DNA of 20,801 nt from Phycisphaeraceae bacterium (lineage in GTDB: Bacteria > Planctomycetota > Phycisphaerae > Phycisphaerales > Phycisphaeraceae), in assembly GCA_016763955.1 (NCBI GenBank), contig JAESSU010000121.1, positions 1 to 20,801 on the forward strand, read 5' to 3'. The notes under the pieces were generated by a model. That model made no database searches. It was not told where the DNA came from and worked only from the letters and a program-made list of their open reading frames with translations. The position numbers were made by a program, and so were the translations under genes. Positions 6,632-15,287 of the stretch are shown here, in pieces (the first letter of the stretch is position 1; the number at the start of each line of letters is the position of its first letter).

Positions 6632-7909
6632 ATGTTCAGTAAACTTAAAGCCATTTTTCGACGACAAAGCTACACACGATCATCAATTAATTTTCTCGAT
6701 GGGCTAGGCACACATGGTGCCAAAGCACGTCCATTTGATCATGATGCAGCAGTGAGGCAGTGTAGCAACTGGGTCTACGCGGCGGCCATGCTCAATGCCA
6801 ATGCCGTGGCATCTGTTCCCTTACGACTGTATATGCGAACGCGCAACGGCAGCAAGCTTTTCAAAACAAAATCGGTCACACTCCAACAAAAAAAACACTT
6901 AGCAGGCGATAGCACCACGGGTATTCGCCCGAGTCAAACCGTCATGCGTAAAGCTGCCCAGTGGGGAGATCAATTTGAACAAGTGGTGGATCGTCACCCT
7001 GTCCTGGATCTCTTGCATCAAGTCAACCCGCATCAAAACGGCTTTGAACTTACCGTCTTGCGCATGCTCTACCTGCAAATCACCGGCAACTGTTATTTGC
7101 ATCCCGTGATGCATGATTCACTACAACGCCCTAGTGAATTATGGCTAATGCCCAGTCAATGGACACGGGTTATCCCTTCCAAAGACAAGCTCGTCGACGG
7201 TTATAGCTATGGCAATAACCCATTGGAACAAGTTCGTTTTGAAGCCGACGAAGTGATTCATTTTCGCTTGCCCAATCTCAACGACATGCACTATGGCATG
7301 GGGCGTTTAGAAGCTGTCTGGAGTGCTTTGGGATTGCATGATTCTAAACGTGAAATGGACATCGCACGTTTCAACAACCACGCTCGCCCGGACTATTTAC
7401 TAGTCGTTAAACAAGGCGCATCTGCTGAAGCGTTAGATCGATTTGAAAAACAGATTGATAGTAAACTTCGCGGGCCACGTAACAGTGGGAAGTTCATCAC
7501 CATCACCGGAGATGTGACAGCGACGCCACTTAACATGCCGATGGATCAGATTGGTGATTCGGATCGTGTGCTTGAAGAAATTGCAGCCGGCTTTGGCGTG
7601 CCTATCAGCAAACTACTAGCCAACAATCCCAACCGCGCTAACGCGGAAGTTGCCGACTCTGCTTGGCTACGGGACACGATTTTACCTTACTGCAAGATGG
7701 ATGAAGAGAAGCTCAACGAAAAGCTCCTTCCACTGTATGGCATTGAAGAAGAAGCATTCCTTGCTTATGACAACCCTGTTCCTGAAGACAAACAATACCA
7801 GCTTAACCGCCGCACAAAATATGTCGCAGCAGGCATTATGACTGCCAACGAAGCACGCCGTGAAGAAGGTCTTGAAGCCTTACCCGATGGTAACAAGCTT
7901 GCAATGTAA
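6632..7909 (+). CDS. HK97-family phage portal protein
   Basis: The 425-residue protein matches HK97-type portals, the dodecameric ring through which DNA enters the capsid. Visible features are NWVYAAAMLNANAVASVPLRLY near the N-terminus, a central region with LPNLNDMHYGMGRLEAVW, FNNHARPDYLL, and the GFGVPISKLL and C-terminal TANEARREEGLEALPDG motifs typical of the family. The open frame extends back to 6389 inside the terminase gene, but the ATG at 6632 has a GAAGGA site about 10 bases upstream and starts right at the portal's normal N-terminus. It lies 29 bases after the terminase stop. Confidence 0.95.
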   Translation: MFSKLKAIFRRQSYTRSSINFLDGLGTHGAKARPFDHDAAVRQCSNWVYAAAMLNANAVASVPLRLYMRTRNGSKLFKTKSVTLQQKKHLAGDSTTGIRPSQTVMRKAAQWGDQFEQVVDRHPVLDLLHQVNPHQNGFELTVLRMLYLQITGNCYLHPVMHDSLQRPSELWLMPSQWTRVIPSKDKLVDGYSYGNNPLEQVRFEADEVIHFRLPNLNDMHYGMGRLEAVWSALGLHDSKREMDIARFNNHARPDYLLVVKQGASAEALDRFEKQIDSKLRGPRNSGKFITITGDVTATPLNMPMDQIGDSDRVLEEIAAGFGVPISKLLANNPNRANAEVADSAWLRDTILPYCKMDEEKLNEKLLPLYGIEEEAFLAYDNPVPEDKQYQLNRRTKYVAAGIMTANEARREEGLEALPDGNKLAM

Positions 7910-7933
7910 GACACAAACAATAGGAAATTAACA

Positions 7934-8605
7934 ATGACACAGCCCCCCACAATATTTAGGAAACGTTTTGTCGCTGAACTTGGCGTCAAGCTGGAGGACC
8001 GCAGCGTGATCGCCAGCATCAGCAGTATCAACGTCGATCGAGATGGCGATGTGCTAATCCCTCAGGGTTGCGATGCCAGTGACTTTCTCAAATCCCCGAC
8101 GATATTTTTCAACCATGACTACAATCTACCCATTGGTAAATGTACCGCGATCAAGCGTTCGCCACAGCATTTAGAAGCGACGACCATCTTCGCAAAACGT
8201 CCTAAAAATCATCGAGGCGACTGGCTGGCGGACACTTTGCTTTCGTTGTTTCAGCAAGAGGTGATCCACGGTTTTAGCGTCGGTTTTGCACCGATTGAAG
8301 GGCGCAAACCTACGACCAAAGACAAACAAGTTTTTGGTGACAAAGTTAATCATGTCTACAGCAAATGGAAGCTGTTGGAATACTCCGTTGCGCCGTTACC
8401 TGCCAATCAAGATGCATTGGCTTTGGCGGTGAGCAAGGGACTTGTTTCTGCCCAGGCGGTCGAACCTTACTGGCCGGAATTATGCCTTCCTAAAACCAAG
8501 AACAAAGTCATGATCGTTGTGCCCGCCATGCCAAAGTCCAAACGAATCTCGCAAATCACACAACGGCACATCGCCCGGATGCGAGGCCAACTGTATCTCG
8601 AATAA
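7934..8605 (+). CDS. HK97-family prohead protease
   Basis: This 223-residue serine protease cleaves the capsid precursor's N-terminal delta domain during head maturation. The herpes-type catalytic residues are visible: His61 in FFNHDYNLPIGKC, Ser115 in IHGFSVGFAP and Glu149 in KLLEYSVAPLPANQDAL. The start ATG has an AGGA site 8-11 bases upstream and lies 24 bases after the portal gene. Residues beyond about 180 form a basic C-terminal extension (many Lys and Arg) that may interact with DNA or the scaffold. It is placed before the capsid gene as expected. Confidence 0.95.
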   Translation: MTQPPTIFRKRFVAELGVKLEDRSVIASISSINVDRDGDVLIPQGCDASDFLKSPTIFFNHDYNLPIGKCTAIKRSPQHLEATTIFAKRPKNHRGDWLADTLLSLFQQEVIHGFSVGFAPIEGRKPTTKDKQVFGDKVNHVYSKWKLLEYSVAPLPANQDALALAVSKGLVSAQAVEPYWPELCLPKTKNKVMIVVPAMPKSKRISQITQRHIARMRGQLYLE

Positions 8606-8775
8606 CCCTCCCTCCCCCCGGAAGTTTTTTTAAATCAATATCAAATCATATCAACACTTTAGATTATCCATTCGAGTTGGAGAGTTGCCTGCCTTACGCA
8701 GTGACCGAGCCAAAGAAATGGCAAATAATCGGTGAAGTGAGAAACCTTTTTCAAATTTTAAACAGGAACAAACTC
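8606..8775. other. Leader region of the major capsid gene with C-rich tract
   Basis: This 170-base gap begins with a run of C and T (8606-8621, with CCCTCCCTCCCCCC) and a following T7 tract. On the other strand the run is G-rich. No stable hairpin precedes the T-run, so it is not a normal terminator. No strong promoter is seen, though the length of the leader fits a dedicated capsid-gene promoter or processing site. The capsid frame is open back to 8677 but the ribosome site AGGAA at 8764-8768 marks the true start. Confidence 0.35.
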
Positions 8776-10101
8776 ATGAATGAGCCGCAAAACATTACTC
8801 TCGAACAGTTCAAATCCGATGTCCTGCCCCAGATGATTACCCGTCATGGCACAGGCTCGAATCTTACCAAAGCCATCAAGGCTTACGCACAGGACAATAG
8901 TATCGTTGACGAAGACAACCAGCCTATCGGCATTGATGCAATGGTCATTGGCGATGAAGCGGACAGCCTAAGTGATGACCAAATTCAACGGATTGTCGAG
9001 AAGACTCTCTCAGCAACACTTCACAATAACAGCCGCATAAACAAAGCAACTTTTGCCTCTGGCGGTCGTCGAAGCAACATTCAAAACTTCGGCAACTTCG
9101 GGGAATACGCATTAGCTGTGCAAAAATCCAGCGCACCGGGTCGTCCTAGTGATCCACGTCTAATCACCAAAGCTCCGACAACTTTTGCTAACGAAACCAC
9201 TGATGCAGCTGGCGGTTTCCTAGTGCCTCAAGAATGGGCAAATAAAATTTGGGAAGTTGTCCTCGGTGACGAATCCTTACTTTCACGCACCAACCAAATC
9301 CCCACATCACGCAACTCACTAAACATCCCAGTCAGTTCAGCAACTGCATGGGGCAACACCGGCGTACAAGCATATTGGGCCGACGAGGGTACAGCCATTA
9401 CCCAGTCACGACCGGTTTTAGACAATCGCAATCTTCGACTCAACAAGTTAGCTGCACTGGTTCCTGCCAGTGATGAACTACTTGAAGATGCCACTGCTTT
9501 GTCTGCTTTTATTGGCCCTGAAGCTGCGCGTGCCATCCGATACAAAGTCGACGATGCGATCATCAACGGCGATGGTATCTCCAAGCCTACGGGTATTATG
9601 ACTTCAGCGGCGACTGTCGAGGTTGCCAAAGAAGTTGGCCAGGCGGACTACACGTTAGAGGCAGCCAACATCGCCAAGATGTATTCACGCATGCCAGCAA
9701 GTAGCGTCAGCAACTCCGTATGGTTGATGAACCAAGATGTCTTGCCCCAACTATTGACCATGACATTGGGCAACCAGCCGATTTACATGCCCCCCAACGG
9801 CGTAAGCGATGCACCCTTTGGCATGCTCTTTGGTCGGCCCGTCATTCTCAGCCAACATGCTCAAGCTCTAGGCAATAAGGGCGACATCATGTTCGTTGAC
9901 TTAAATCAATACCTGACGCTCACCAAAGCAGGTGGTATCCAAACCAACTCCAGTATCCATCTGTGGTTTGACTACGACATCACTGCGTTCCGCTTTACCT
10001 TCCGTATTGCGGGAATGCCTTGGCTTGATGCTCCGATCACACCGGACAACAGCCTAGAAACCATCTCGCCGTTCGTCACACTAGCACAGCGTTTTGTCTA
10101 A
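8776..10101 (+). CDS. HK97-fold major capsid protein
   Basis: The 441-residue protein forms the icosahedral shell. Residues 1 to about 130 are a helical, acidic N-terminal delta-type scaffold domain, expected to be cut by the upstream protease. The mature HK97 core begins near TDAAGGFLVPQEW (142-154) and continues with conserved stretches such as NLRLNKLAALVPASDELLEDA, AARAIRYKVDDAIINGDGI, MLFGRPVILS and the FRIAGMPW end. The ATG at 8776 has an AGGAA site 7 bases upstream. A stem-loop follows the gene, as is common after highly expressed capsid genes. Confidence 0.95.
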   Translation: MNEPQNITLEQFKSDVLPQMITRHGTGSNLTKAIKAYAQDNSIVDEDNQPIGIDAMVIGDEADSLSDDQIQRIVEKTLSATLHNNSRINKATFASGGRRSNIQNFGNFGEYALAVQKSSAPGRPSDPRLITKAPTTFANETTDAAGGFLVPQEWANKIWEVVLGDESLLSRTNQIPTSRNSLNIPVSSATAWGNTGVQAYWADEGTAITQSRPVLDNRNLRLNKLAALVPASDELLEDATALSAFIGPEAARAIRYKVDDAIINGDGISKPTGIMTSAATVEVAKEVGQADYTLEAANIAKMYSRMPASSVSNSVWLMNQDVLPQLLTMTLGNQPIYMPPNGVSDAPFGMLFGRPVILSQHAQALGNKGDIMFVDLNQYLTLTKAGGIQTNSSIHLWFDYDITAFRFTFRIAGMPWLDAPITPDNSLETISPFVTLAQRFV

Positions 10102-10127
10102 TCCTTACGCCTTCTCTTTTCCTTGGG

Positions 10128-10153
10128 CTTTGTCTGCTTAACGGCAGGCAGAG
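10128..10153 (+). terminator. Stem-loop after the capsid gene, possible attenuator
   Basis: CTTTGTCTGC (10128-10137) pairs over ten positions (two as G-T wobbles) with GCAGGCAGAG (10144-10153) around a TTAACG loop. Only TCTTT follows, so termination would be partial. It may lower transcription into connector genes or stabilise the capsid mRNA. It sits inside the 113-base gap between capsid and connector genes. Confidence 0.5.
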
Positions 10154-10214
10154 TCTTTCCCCAATCGTCCAACCTCTTTTTTTTAAGCACGCAAACAAAC
10201 AAAGGTAATCACCC

Positions 10215-11360
10215 ATGGCTAATGAACTGCAATTAAGCTTCCAAGGCAACGCCTCGATTTATGCCATCATCCGCAGGCATAGCGACGCTTGGGTCTGGAA
10301 CAACACGTTACTAAGTTTCGAATCATGGGACACTGCAAATCTAGATGATTACGACCTGCCTTTAAGCGATGCCGATGGCGATCTCTATCAAGCGAACTGG
10401 CCCTCAAGCATGGTAGCTGGGCAATACCGCCTGCTGTATTACCGACTCGCAGTAGGTGTACCTGCCGATGATGACTTATTGCTGGCAACAACGGACATGG
10501 AGTGGAATGGCATTGCAGCGAGTCCAGTTAGCAGCATTGAATTAGATGATGATGCTTTAACGACACTTGAATCAATCAAACGTCACTTACGTATCTCAGA
10601 CGTTAGCAGTGATACATTACTTGCAGAGTTAATTAACCAAATCAGTGGCCGTATCCAGCTCATCTGTGATCGGCAATTCAAACGACAAATCCATCACGAA
10701 CGATTAGCCAACGTCACCAACGGACACATTGTGCTTAAACATTTCCCCGTGCGCGCAATTGATCGTGTGAGCACGGGCAACCAAGCTGCCTTGACCGTGC
10801 AATATACAGGAAGCAGTATCCGCGCAAGTGTCGCCGTCAGTGGCACCGCATTACTACTGCGGACACTTGATGCCAATGGCACACTCACCACGCATACTCT
10901 GGAATTTGCCAGCTATCCAACGATCTCCATGCTCGTGGCAATCATCGACACACTTGCAGGTTGGGCAGGCACACTTAGTGAGGATGGCCCTAGTAACGAA
11001 CTGCATCCAATGGTCGGAGCAGATGCCAAAAGCAATATGATCTGGCTTAATGTCCCCAATCACACCGACACGACATACCAACTCGACTGGCCCACAGGCT
11101 CCCTACGATTAGGACACCCCTTTAGTGCTGGCCCAGCTTTGGTGACCTACGAAGCAGGCTATGACATTATCCCTAGAGACATTGCCCAAGTTGCCAACGA
11201 ACTAGTTGCCCAGGCGTATCACCTAGGCAGACATGATACGAATCTCCAACGTGAAAAACTCGGCGATCATGCAATGACGTTAGTTAGTGCAGTGAGTCTA
11301 AATGATGACCAACTTGCTCGGCTGCGTCCTTACATGAACCTTCAACTAGCAGGAGTTTGA
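10215..11360 (+). CDS. gp6-like head-tail connector with extra N-terminal domain
   Basis: The 381-residue product is about three times the length of a minimal gp6-type connector. Residues about 115-165 (TLESIKRHLRISDVSSDTLL, then AELINQISGRIQLICDRQF) match the start of the gp6-like connector, the ring that docks on the portal. The C-terminus (AGYDIIPRDIAQVANELVAQ and the following Leu/Arg-rich helix) matches its end. Residues 1-100 form a separate beta-rich domain with SDADGDLYQANWPSSMVAGQ, like phage structural Ig-type modules, and residues about 190-300 are an insertion. Start ATG has an AAGG site. Its stop lies just before the adaptor gene. Confidence 0.8.
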   Translation: MANELQLSFQGNASIYAIIRRHSDAWVWNNTLLSFESWDTANLDDYDLPLSDADGDLYQANWPSSMVAGQYRLLYYRLAVGVPADDDLLLATTDMEWNGIAASPVSSIELDDDALTTLESIKRHLRISDVSSDTLLAELINQISGRIQLICDRQFKRQIHHERLANVTNGHIVLKHFPVRAIDRVSTGNQAALTVQYTGSSIRASVAVSGTALLLRTLDANGTLTTHTLEFASYPTISMLVAIIDTLAGWAGTLSEDGPSNELHPMVGADAKSNMIWLNVPNHTDTTYQLDWPTGSLRLGHPFSAGPALVTYEAGYDIIPRDIAQVANELVAQAYHLGRHDTNLQREKLGDHAMTLVSAVSLNDDQLARLRPYMNLQLAGV

Positions 11361-11362
11361 AT

Positions 11363-11689
11363 ATGACAAGTAAAAGCCCCATCCATTTGCTAACCCAAAG
11401 AGTCTCGATCCTGCGATCAACCACGCCACTTAATGATTACGGGTTACCTGTTTTGACATGGCAAACACATCTTAAAAACGTTCCCGCAAAACTAGAATTA
11501 TTCGACAGTCATTCAAGCACCGCAACACGTGAACATGTGCGATACAAAATTCATTTTCCCATTGGAATCGACATTCAACAAATGGATCGCATTTCAATTG
11601 ATCAACGGTTGTATCAAGTGCTTGTTGTCACCAATCAAGACAGTGCCAACCCTCTTAAAACTGTCCTGACAACGGAGGTGCTACCATGA
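11363..11689 (+). CDS. Phage head-tail adaptor / head-closure protein
   Basis: The 108-residue protein fits SPP1 gp16-type head-closure proteins in size, position and pattern: LLTQRVSIL at the start, YGLPVLTWQTHLKNVPAKLE, IDIQQMDRISIDQRLYQVL and a final strand. These proteins seal the connector once DNA is packaged and provide the tail-docking surface. The ATG at 11363 has a perfect AGGAG site at 11351-11355; a TTG two codons earlier is unlikely. It overlaps the next start by ATGA. Confidence 0.8.
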   Translation: MTSKSPIHLLTQRVSILRSTTPLNDYGLPVLTWQTHLKNVPAKLELFDSHSSTATREHVRYKIHFPIGIDIQQMDRISIDQRLYQVLVVTNQDSANPLKTVLTTEVLP

Positions 11690-12096
11690 CTCCTTTTGAT
11701 ATGACACAAGCAATCACCGCCTATCTGATCGCTGAATCAAACACCAACGCACATCTTCAACTTGTTGTTAGCCAAATGTATCTTCAACACGTCCCAGAAA
11801 GTGCGTTATTGCCTCACCTGCAAATTAGCATCGGTGATGTACAACATGAAAGTGATGCTGTCCAAAGCCTTGATTTTTCGGGAAAAATACAACTCACACT
11901 TGCCAGTTCGCTTTCACAAGGAACGCAACAAATCAGCGGCATCCAAAACGCATTGATCACAAAGCTAGACAGAAAACAACTGCTTATCCCGCCAAATCTT
12001 TTGCTGCAAATCTGGCTTGACAAAACCCAAGAACCTGAGATTCAGCGTGACCGCATTGTGCTAAGTAGCACATGGCAATGTCGGCTTAATGGATGA
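11686..12096 (+). CDS. Phage neck/tail-completion-like protein (tentative)
   Basis: The 136-residue protein alternates helix and strand: a start helix DMTQAITAYLIAESNTN, a strand QMYLQHVPESALLPHLQISIGD, a central strand FSGKIQLTLAS, a helix ISGIQNALITKLDRKQLL and a last strand IVLSSTWQCRLNG. This layout and the position directly after the head-closure gene fit DUF3168/HK97 gp10-type tail-completion proteins, but there is no diagnostic motif. A strong GGAGGT site lies 6-8 bases upstream of the ATG. It overlaps both neighbours by ATGA, so it is tightly co-translated. Confidence 0.6.
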   Translation: MTPFDMTQAITAYLIAESNTNAHLQLVVSQMYLQHVPESALLPHLQISIGDVQHESDAVQSLDFSGKIQLTLASSLSQGTQQISGIQNALITKLDRKQLLIPPNLLLQIWLDKTQEPEIQRDRIVLSSTWQCRLNG

Positions 12097-12857
12097 CTTT
12101 ACTGAGACTGGAAGACCCCATGATCAAATTCAAAATAGATCGAACCCATGGCACTTTATTGCGCCACACTGCCTTAGGACTTGAAGCAGAGCGCGTGGCC
12201 TATATCACAGGAATTGAAAATCTTAAGCAAGCACTCGAACACCCAGACTTACCAAAGATCGGCCAGGCACATCCGCAGATGCATAGCCTAATTGTCCGAA
12301 GTATGACGGCTAAACCTGATGGCCCTAATGCTGCGACCATCACGCTTTCTTATCACAATCCATCAGGCAACAACAGCGACAAGCCACAAGTCAAAGTCGG
12401 CTCGGCACTGCGTCAACAAACCACTGAAACCGACCTTAAGGGCAAGCGCATCACCGTCGCCTATTCAAGCACGGGGGAAGATCAAGACCTAATAATCCAA
12501 GGAGCACGCGTGACAGTACTGCGTCCTGAAACGGAGTTGACGTTTACCCGTTTGGAAACAACACATCCTGCAATCACTGCCAAAAAATATGCGGGCACAG
12601 TAAACCGTTCAATCATTTTTGAAGGAGGCCCCGAAAGTTGGCTTTGCACAGCTATCACCGGCAGCAGTGATGACGGCGGGGAAACTTTCATCGTGACCTA
12701 TCTCTTTCAATTCAATGCTCAAGGCTGGCAACCCACCGTCAGCTACACAGACCCTAAAACCAATCGTCCACCTGCAGACCTTGTTGCAAGCATCGGAACC
12801 AAACAAGTCCAACTCTACCCAGATGCAGAATTCAAGAATTTAGGATTGGGATCATGA
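12093..12857 (+). CDS. Unknown phage-operon structural protein
   Basis: I do not recognise this 254-residue protein. It is beta-rich after residue 90 (strands such as HSLIVRSMTA, GKRITVAYSS, KYAGTVNRSIIFEG and ETFIVTYLFQFNAQGW) and ends with QVQLYPDAEFKNLGLG. This suggests a tail-tube-like or adhesion structural component, and its place after the neck genes is where a major tail protein would normally be. The ATG at 12093 makes an ATGA overlap with the preceding gene; an in-frame ATG at 12120 has a better GGAAGA site and may be the real start. No enzymatic motif is visible. Confidence 0.7.
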   Translation: MTLLRLEDPMIKFKIDRTHGTLLRHTALGLEAERVAYITGIENLKQALEHPDLPKIGQAHPQMHSLIVRSMTAKPDGPNAATITLSYHNPSGNNSDKPQVKVGSALRQQTTETDLKGKRITVAYSSTGEDQDLIIQGARVTVLRPETELTFTRLETTHPAITAKKYAGTVNRSIIFEGGPESWLCTAITGSSDDGGETFIVTYLFQFNAQGWQPTVSYTDPKTNRPPADLVASIGTKQVQLYPDAEFKNLGLGS

Positions 12858-13243
12858 GCCAAACAATTAACCACATTACCGGCGGCTACGGCATTCTCGT
12901 TAGCCGCATGGCAGGTCAGTACATCATTGAACTAGACACATCAAACCTCAGCAATGCCGGCAGCAACGATGCGCCCCTCGGCATACTCGACCTAACCACG
13001 AGTGCGCAACTGACCTACGACACATCGCACGACACCACAGCAAATACCAATACATGGCATATCAATGACGACAACAACACCGGCATGAAAATGACCGTCC
13101 AAACAGCCACGGTATATGACCCAGCCGGTGACAGAATACTTTACAGCATGGTTCGTGATATGACCTTTAACAGCCTAGGACAACTCGTCGAAGTCTCCGC
13201 AGAACGTCGCATCACCGTCGATACCACTGAGGTCTGCATATGA
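12854..13243 (+). CDS. Unknown small phage-operon protein
   Basis: The 129-residue acidic protein begins MSQTINHITGGYGILVSRM and is dominated by Asp, Thr and Asn, with likely beta strands (QYIIELD, TWHINDDN, KMTVQTATVYDP). It has one cysteine, near the C-terminus. No family is recognised. It overlaps the upstream stop by ATGA and the downstream start by four bases, so it belongs to the structural operon and is probably a small virion protein. Confidence 0.65.
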   Translation: MSQTINHITGGYGILVSRMAGQYIIELDTSNLSNAGSNDAPLGILDLTTSAQLTYDTSHDTTANTNTWHINDDNNTGMKMTVQTATVYDPAGDRILYSMVRDMTFNSLGQLVEVSAERRITVDTTEVCI

Positions 13244-13722
13244 GTAAACACTTACGCCGAGCTAGCAGCGGACACCTGTTGCGTAACACCAACGGCCATC
13301 TAGTCAATGATTGCCAACTGACACCCGCACCGTGTCTTTGCCCAACGAGTCTTGCTAATTCCTATGCCATGCAACCGGCGGGACTCACCGCATGCGCCAT
13401 ATGCTCCGGCGGAAGCTGCTCCACGACCCAATCATGGGATGGCACATTCCAATACCTAAGCAATTGCACATGGCTTGCACTTAACAGTAACTACACAACC
13501 TGGACCGCAGGCCAATGTTTTAACATCGACGGTGCGAATCTGTCCACCGCACAGATCGAACTTAATCCCTATGACTGTCAATGGGAGTTAACCCTCAATT
13601 GTTATAGCAGTAGCAGCGACAACACTCTTTGGCAAGGGGTCAAAACCACAGGCAACTCACCAGCTGGAATCTATACCAAAATCCTCGGCTGCACGGGGCC
13701 TAACACACTGGAGGTCTTTTGA
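13240..13722 (+). CDS. Cysteine-rich phage-operon protein, 160 aa
   Basis: The product begins with a basic tip containing a short repeat, SSGHLLRNTNGHLVNDC, followed by 10 further cysteines in CxC, CxxC and spaced pairs (APCLCP, CAIC, GGSC) and a beta-rich Trp/Asn/Ser domain (about residues 65-160). Eleven cysteines in 160 residues is unusual for a phage structural protein and suggests metal binding or disulfides. No signal peptide is visible. No family is recognised. It overlaps its upstream neighbour by four bases and carries a GGAGGT site near its end for the next gene, another cysteine-rich protein. Confidence 0.65.
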   Translation: MSKHLRRASSGHLLRNTNGHLVNDCQLTPAPCLCPTSLANSYAMQPAGLTACAICSGGSCSTTQSWDGTFQYLSNCTWLALNSNYTTWTAGQCFNIDGANLSTAQIELNPYDCQWELTLNCYSSSSDNTLWQGVKTTGNSPAGIYTKILGCTGPNTLEVF

Positions 13723-13994
13723 TGCTAGACACGGCTTCACACAAAATCCCCTGTAAACACTGGGAAAGCTGCGGTCTTACAGACGGGGGCTGCTGTAAAA
13801 TCAGTGCATATACTAACCCCTCAAATGGAATCTGCCTAAACATATGTAACCAATATGACGGACCGGACCGCGGTTTAGGAGACACCGTTGGGCGCGTCAT
13901 TCAAACAATCACAGCAGGTAAAGTTAAACCCTGTAACGCCTGCAAAAAACGTCAACAAAAACTCAATCAACTACTTCCCTTTCACGGAGAATAA
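13722..13994 (+). CDS. Small cysteine-rich phage-operon protein, 90 aa
   Basis: This 90-residue basic protein has eight cysteines in the order CKHWESC, GGCC, CLNIC and CNAC, the last in the sequence CNACKKRQQKLNQLLPF. The CxxC pair followed by a basic helix looks like a small zinc-ribbon or iron-sulfur-type module. The true start is the ATG at 13722 with GGAGGT at 13710-13715; the TTG three bases earlier is a weaker alternative. The role is unknown; it may assemble with the preceding cysteine-rich protein. Confidence 0.65.
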   Translation: MLDTASHKIPCKHWESCGLTDGGCCKISAYTNPSNGICLNICNQYDGPDRGLGDTVGRVIQTITAGKVKPCNACKKRQQKLNQLLPFHGE

Positions 13995-13997
13995 ATC

Positions 13998-15284
13998 ATG
14001 GCAACGCACTATTGGAAAGGTCACGCCCCTGCTGTTTCGCAGGTTACCACCCTCACCCCCAGCGGGACGATGGGAAGTGAAACCTTCACGATCACAGTGG
14101 GAGATACCTCACTGATTTACACCGCAGGCCCTAGCGACACGGCTTCGGTCATCGCAATCGCCTTACGCGACCTATGGAACAACTCGGCACATCCCTATCA
14201 CAGCAGCATCACAGCTAGCCAAAACACAGATGTGCTAAGCCTCACTGCAACGGTGAGCGGCACTCCCTTTCAAGTCACCGCCCAGGCGACGGGCGCAGCC
14301 ACATTAACTGTCGCAACCCCCACTGCCAATAGCGGCCCCAATGATTGGTCCACTGCTGGGAACTGGTCTAACGCAAGTCTGCCCGTCAATGCGGATGTTG
14401 TGATTTTTTCCAACAATTCCGTACCTGTTCTTTTTGGGTTGGATCAATCGCTAATCACACTCAATACTTTGCATATCGAGCAATCGTATACGGGCAAAAT
14501 CGGCTTGCCAGATGAGCTTTTCACCGTCGATAGCAACACCACTGACAGTACACAATGTGAATACCGCCAGACCTATCTAGCTGTTAGTGCAGACAACGTT
14601 CACATCGGTCAACATGCAGGGTCTACAACGCCCAGTGGTGCAGGACGCATTAAACTCAACACGGGAATCATCCAGACACAACTGCATGTTCACCAAACCG
14701 CAAGCCTTGCAAGTGATAGTCATCATCAAGTCGTCAGATGGGTGGGTGACCACGTCAATAACGTCGTACGAATTCTGCGAGGCAAACTGGGAATTGCCAG
14801 CAATCTCCCCGGTGAATCTGCAACCATCAGCCAGCTTTATATCGGTCAGGCGGGGAGCCTTGGAAGCGATGCGCTCGTTGTCATAGGGCAAGACGTAACG
14901 TTAACTCAGCTCAACCAAGCGGGAGGCAGTGTCATTCTCTCATGCGACGTAGACCAAATTCAACAATCCGCAGGATCACTAGTGACCCTGGGCCAAGCCT
15001 TGCTCAACACCGTCACCTTGGCAGGCCAAACGGACTTTGAGCATATCGGCGATATCACCAGTTTGACGCTACGCAGTAATGCACAAGTCGATTTTTCTCG
15101 GCAGTCACAAGCCCGAACCATCGGCACCTGTAAACTCCATAATGCCGCATCACTAAATCTAAACAACGGGAATCCGCTGAGTATTAGTTTTACCAATGGG
15201 ATTGATTATGTGCAGACCTCGCCGGATCAGGTCAACATTACATGGTGGCCTAATATCCGACTTAATGTCACAGCGATTGTGTAG
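13998..15284 (+). CDS. Beta-rich surface/fibre-like protein of the phage-like operon
   Basis: The 428-residue product has an N-terminal domain (about residues 1-110) of Thr/Ala-rich beta strands, then a segment PNDWSTAGNWSNASLPVNAD (about 114-133) typical of autotransporter- and adhesin-type repeats. From about 140 to 400 there are short repeated strands with Gly/Asn/Ser turns (for example LHIEQSYTGKIGLP, ISQLYIGQAGSLG and QLNQAGGSVILS), consistent with a right-handed beta-helix. It is a likely receptor-binding or surface fibre component; no catalytic motif is visible. GGAG lies 10 bases before the ATG. It is the last plus-strand gene, meeting the minus-strand operon tail to tail with only three bases between. 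Confidence 0.7.
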   Translation: MATHYWKGHAPAVSQVTTLTPSGTMGSETFTITVGDTSLIYTAGPSDTASVIAIALRDLWNNSAHPYHSSITASQNTDVLSLTATVSGTPFQVTAQATGAATLTVATPTANSGPNDWSTAGNWSNASLPVNADVVIFSNNSVPVLFGLDQSLITLNTLHIEQSYTGKIGLPDELFTVDSNTTDSTQCEYRQTYLAVSADNVHIGQHAGSTTPSGAGRIKLNTGIIQTQLHVHQTASLASDSHHQVVRWVGDHVNNVVRILRGKLGIASNLPGESATISQLYIGQAGSLGSDALVVIGQDVTLTQLNQAGGSVILSCDVDQIQQSAGSLVTLGQALLNTVTLAGQTDFEHIGDITSLTLRSNAQVDFSRQSQARTIGTCKLHNAASLNLNNGNPLSISFTNGIDYVQTSPDQVNITWWPNIRLNVTAIV

Positions 15285-15287
15285 CGG

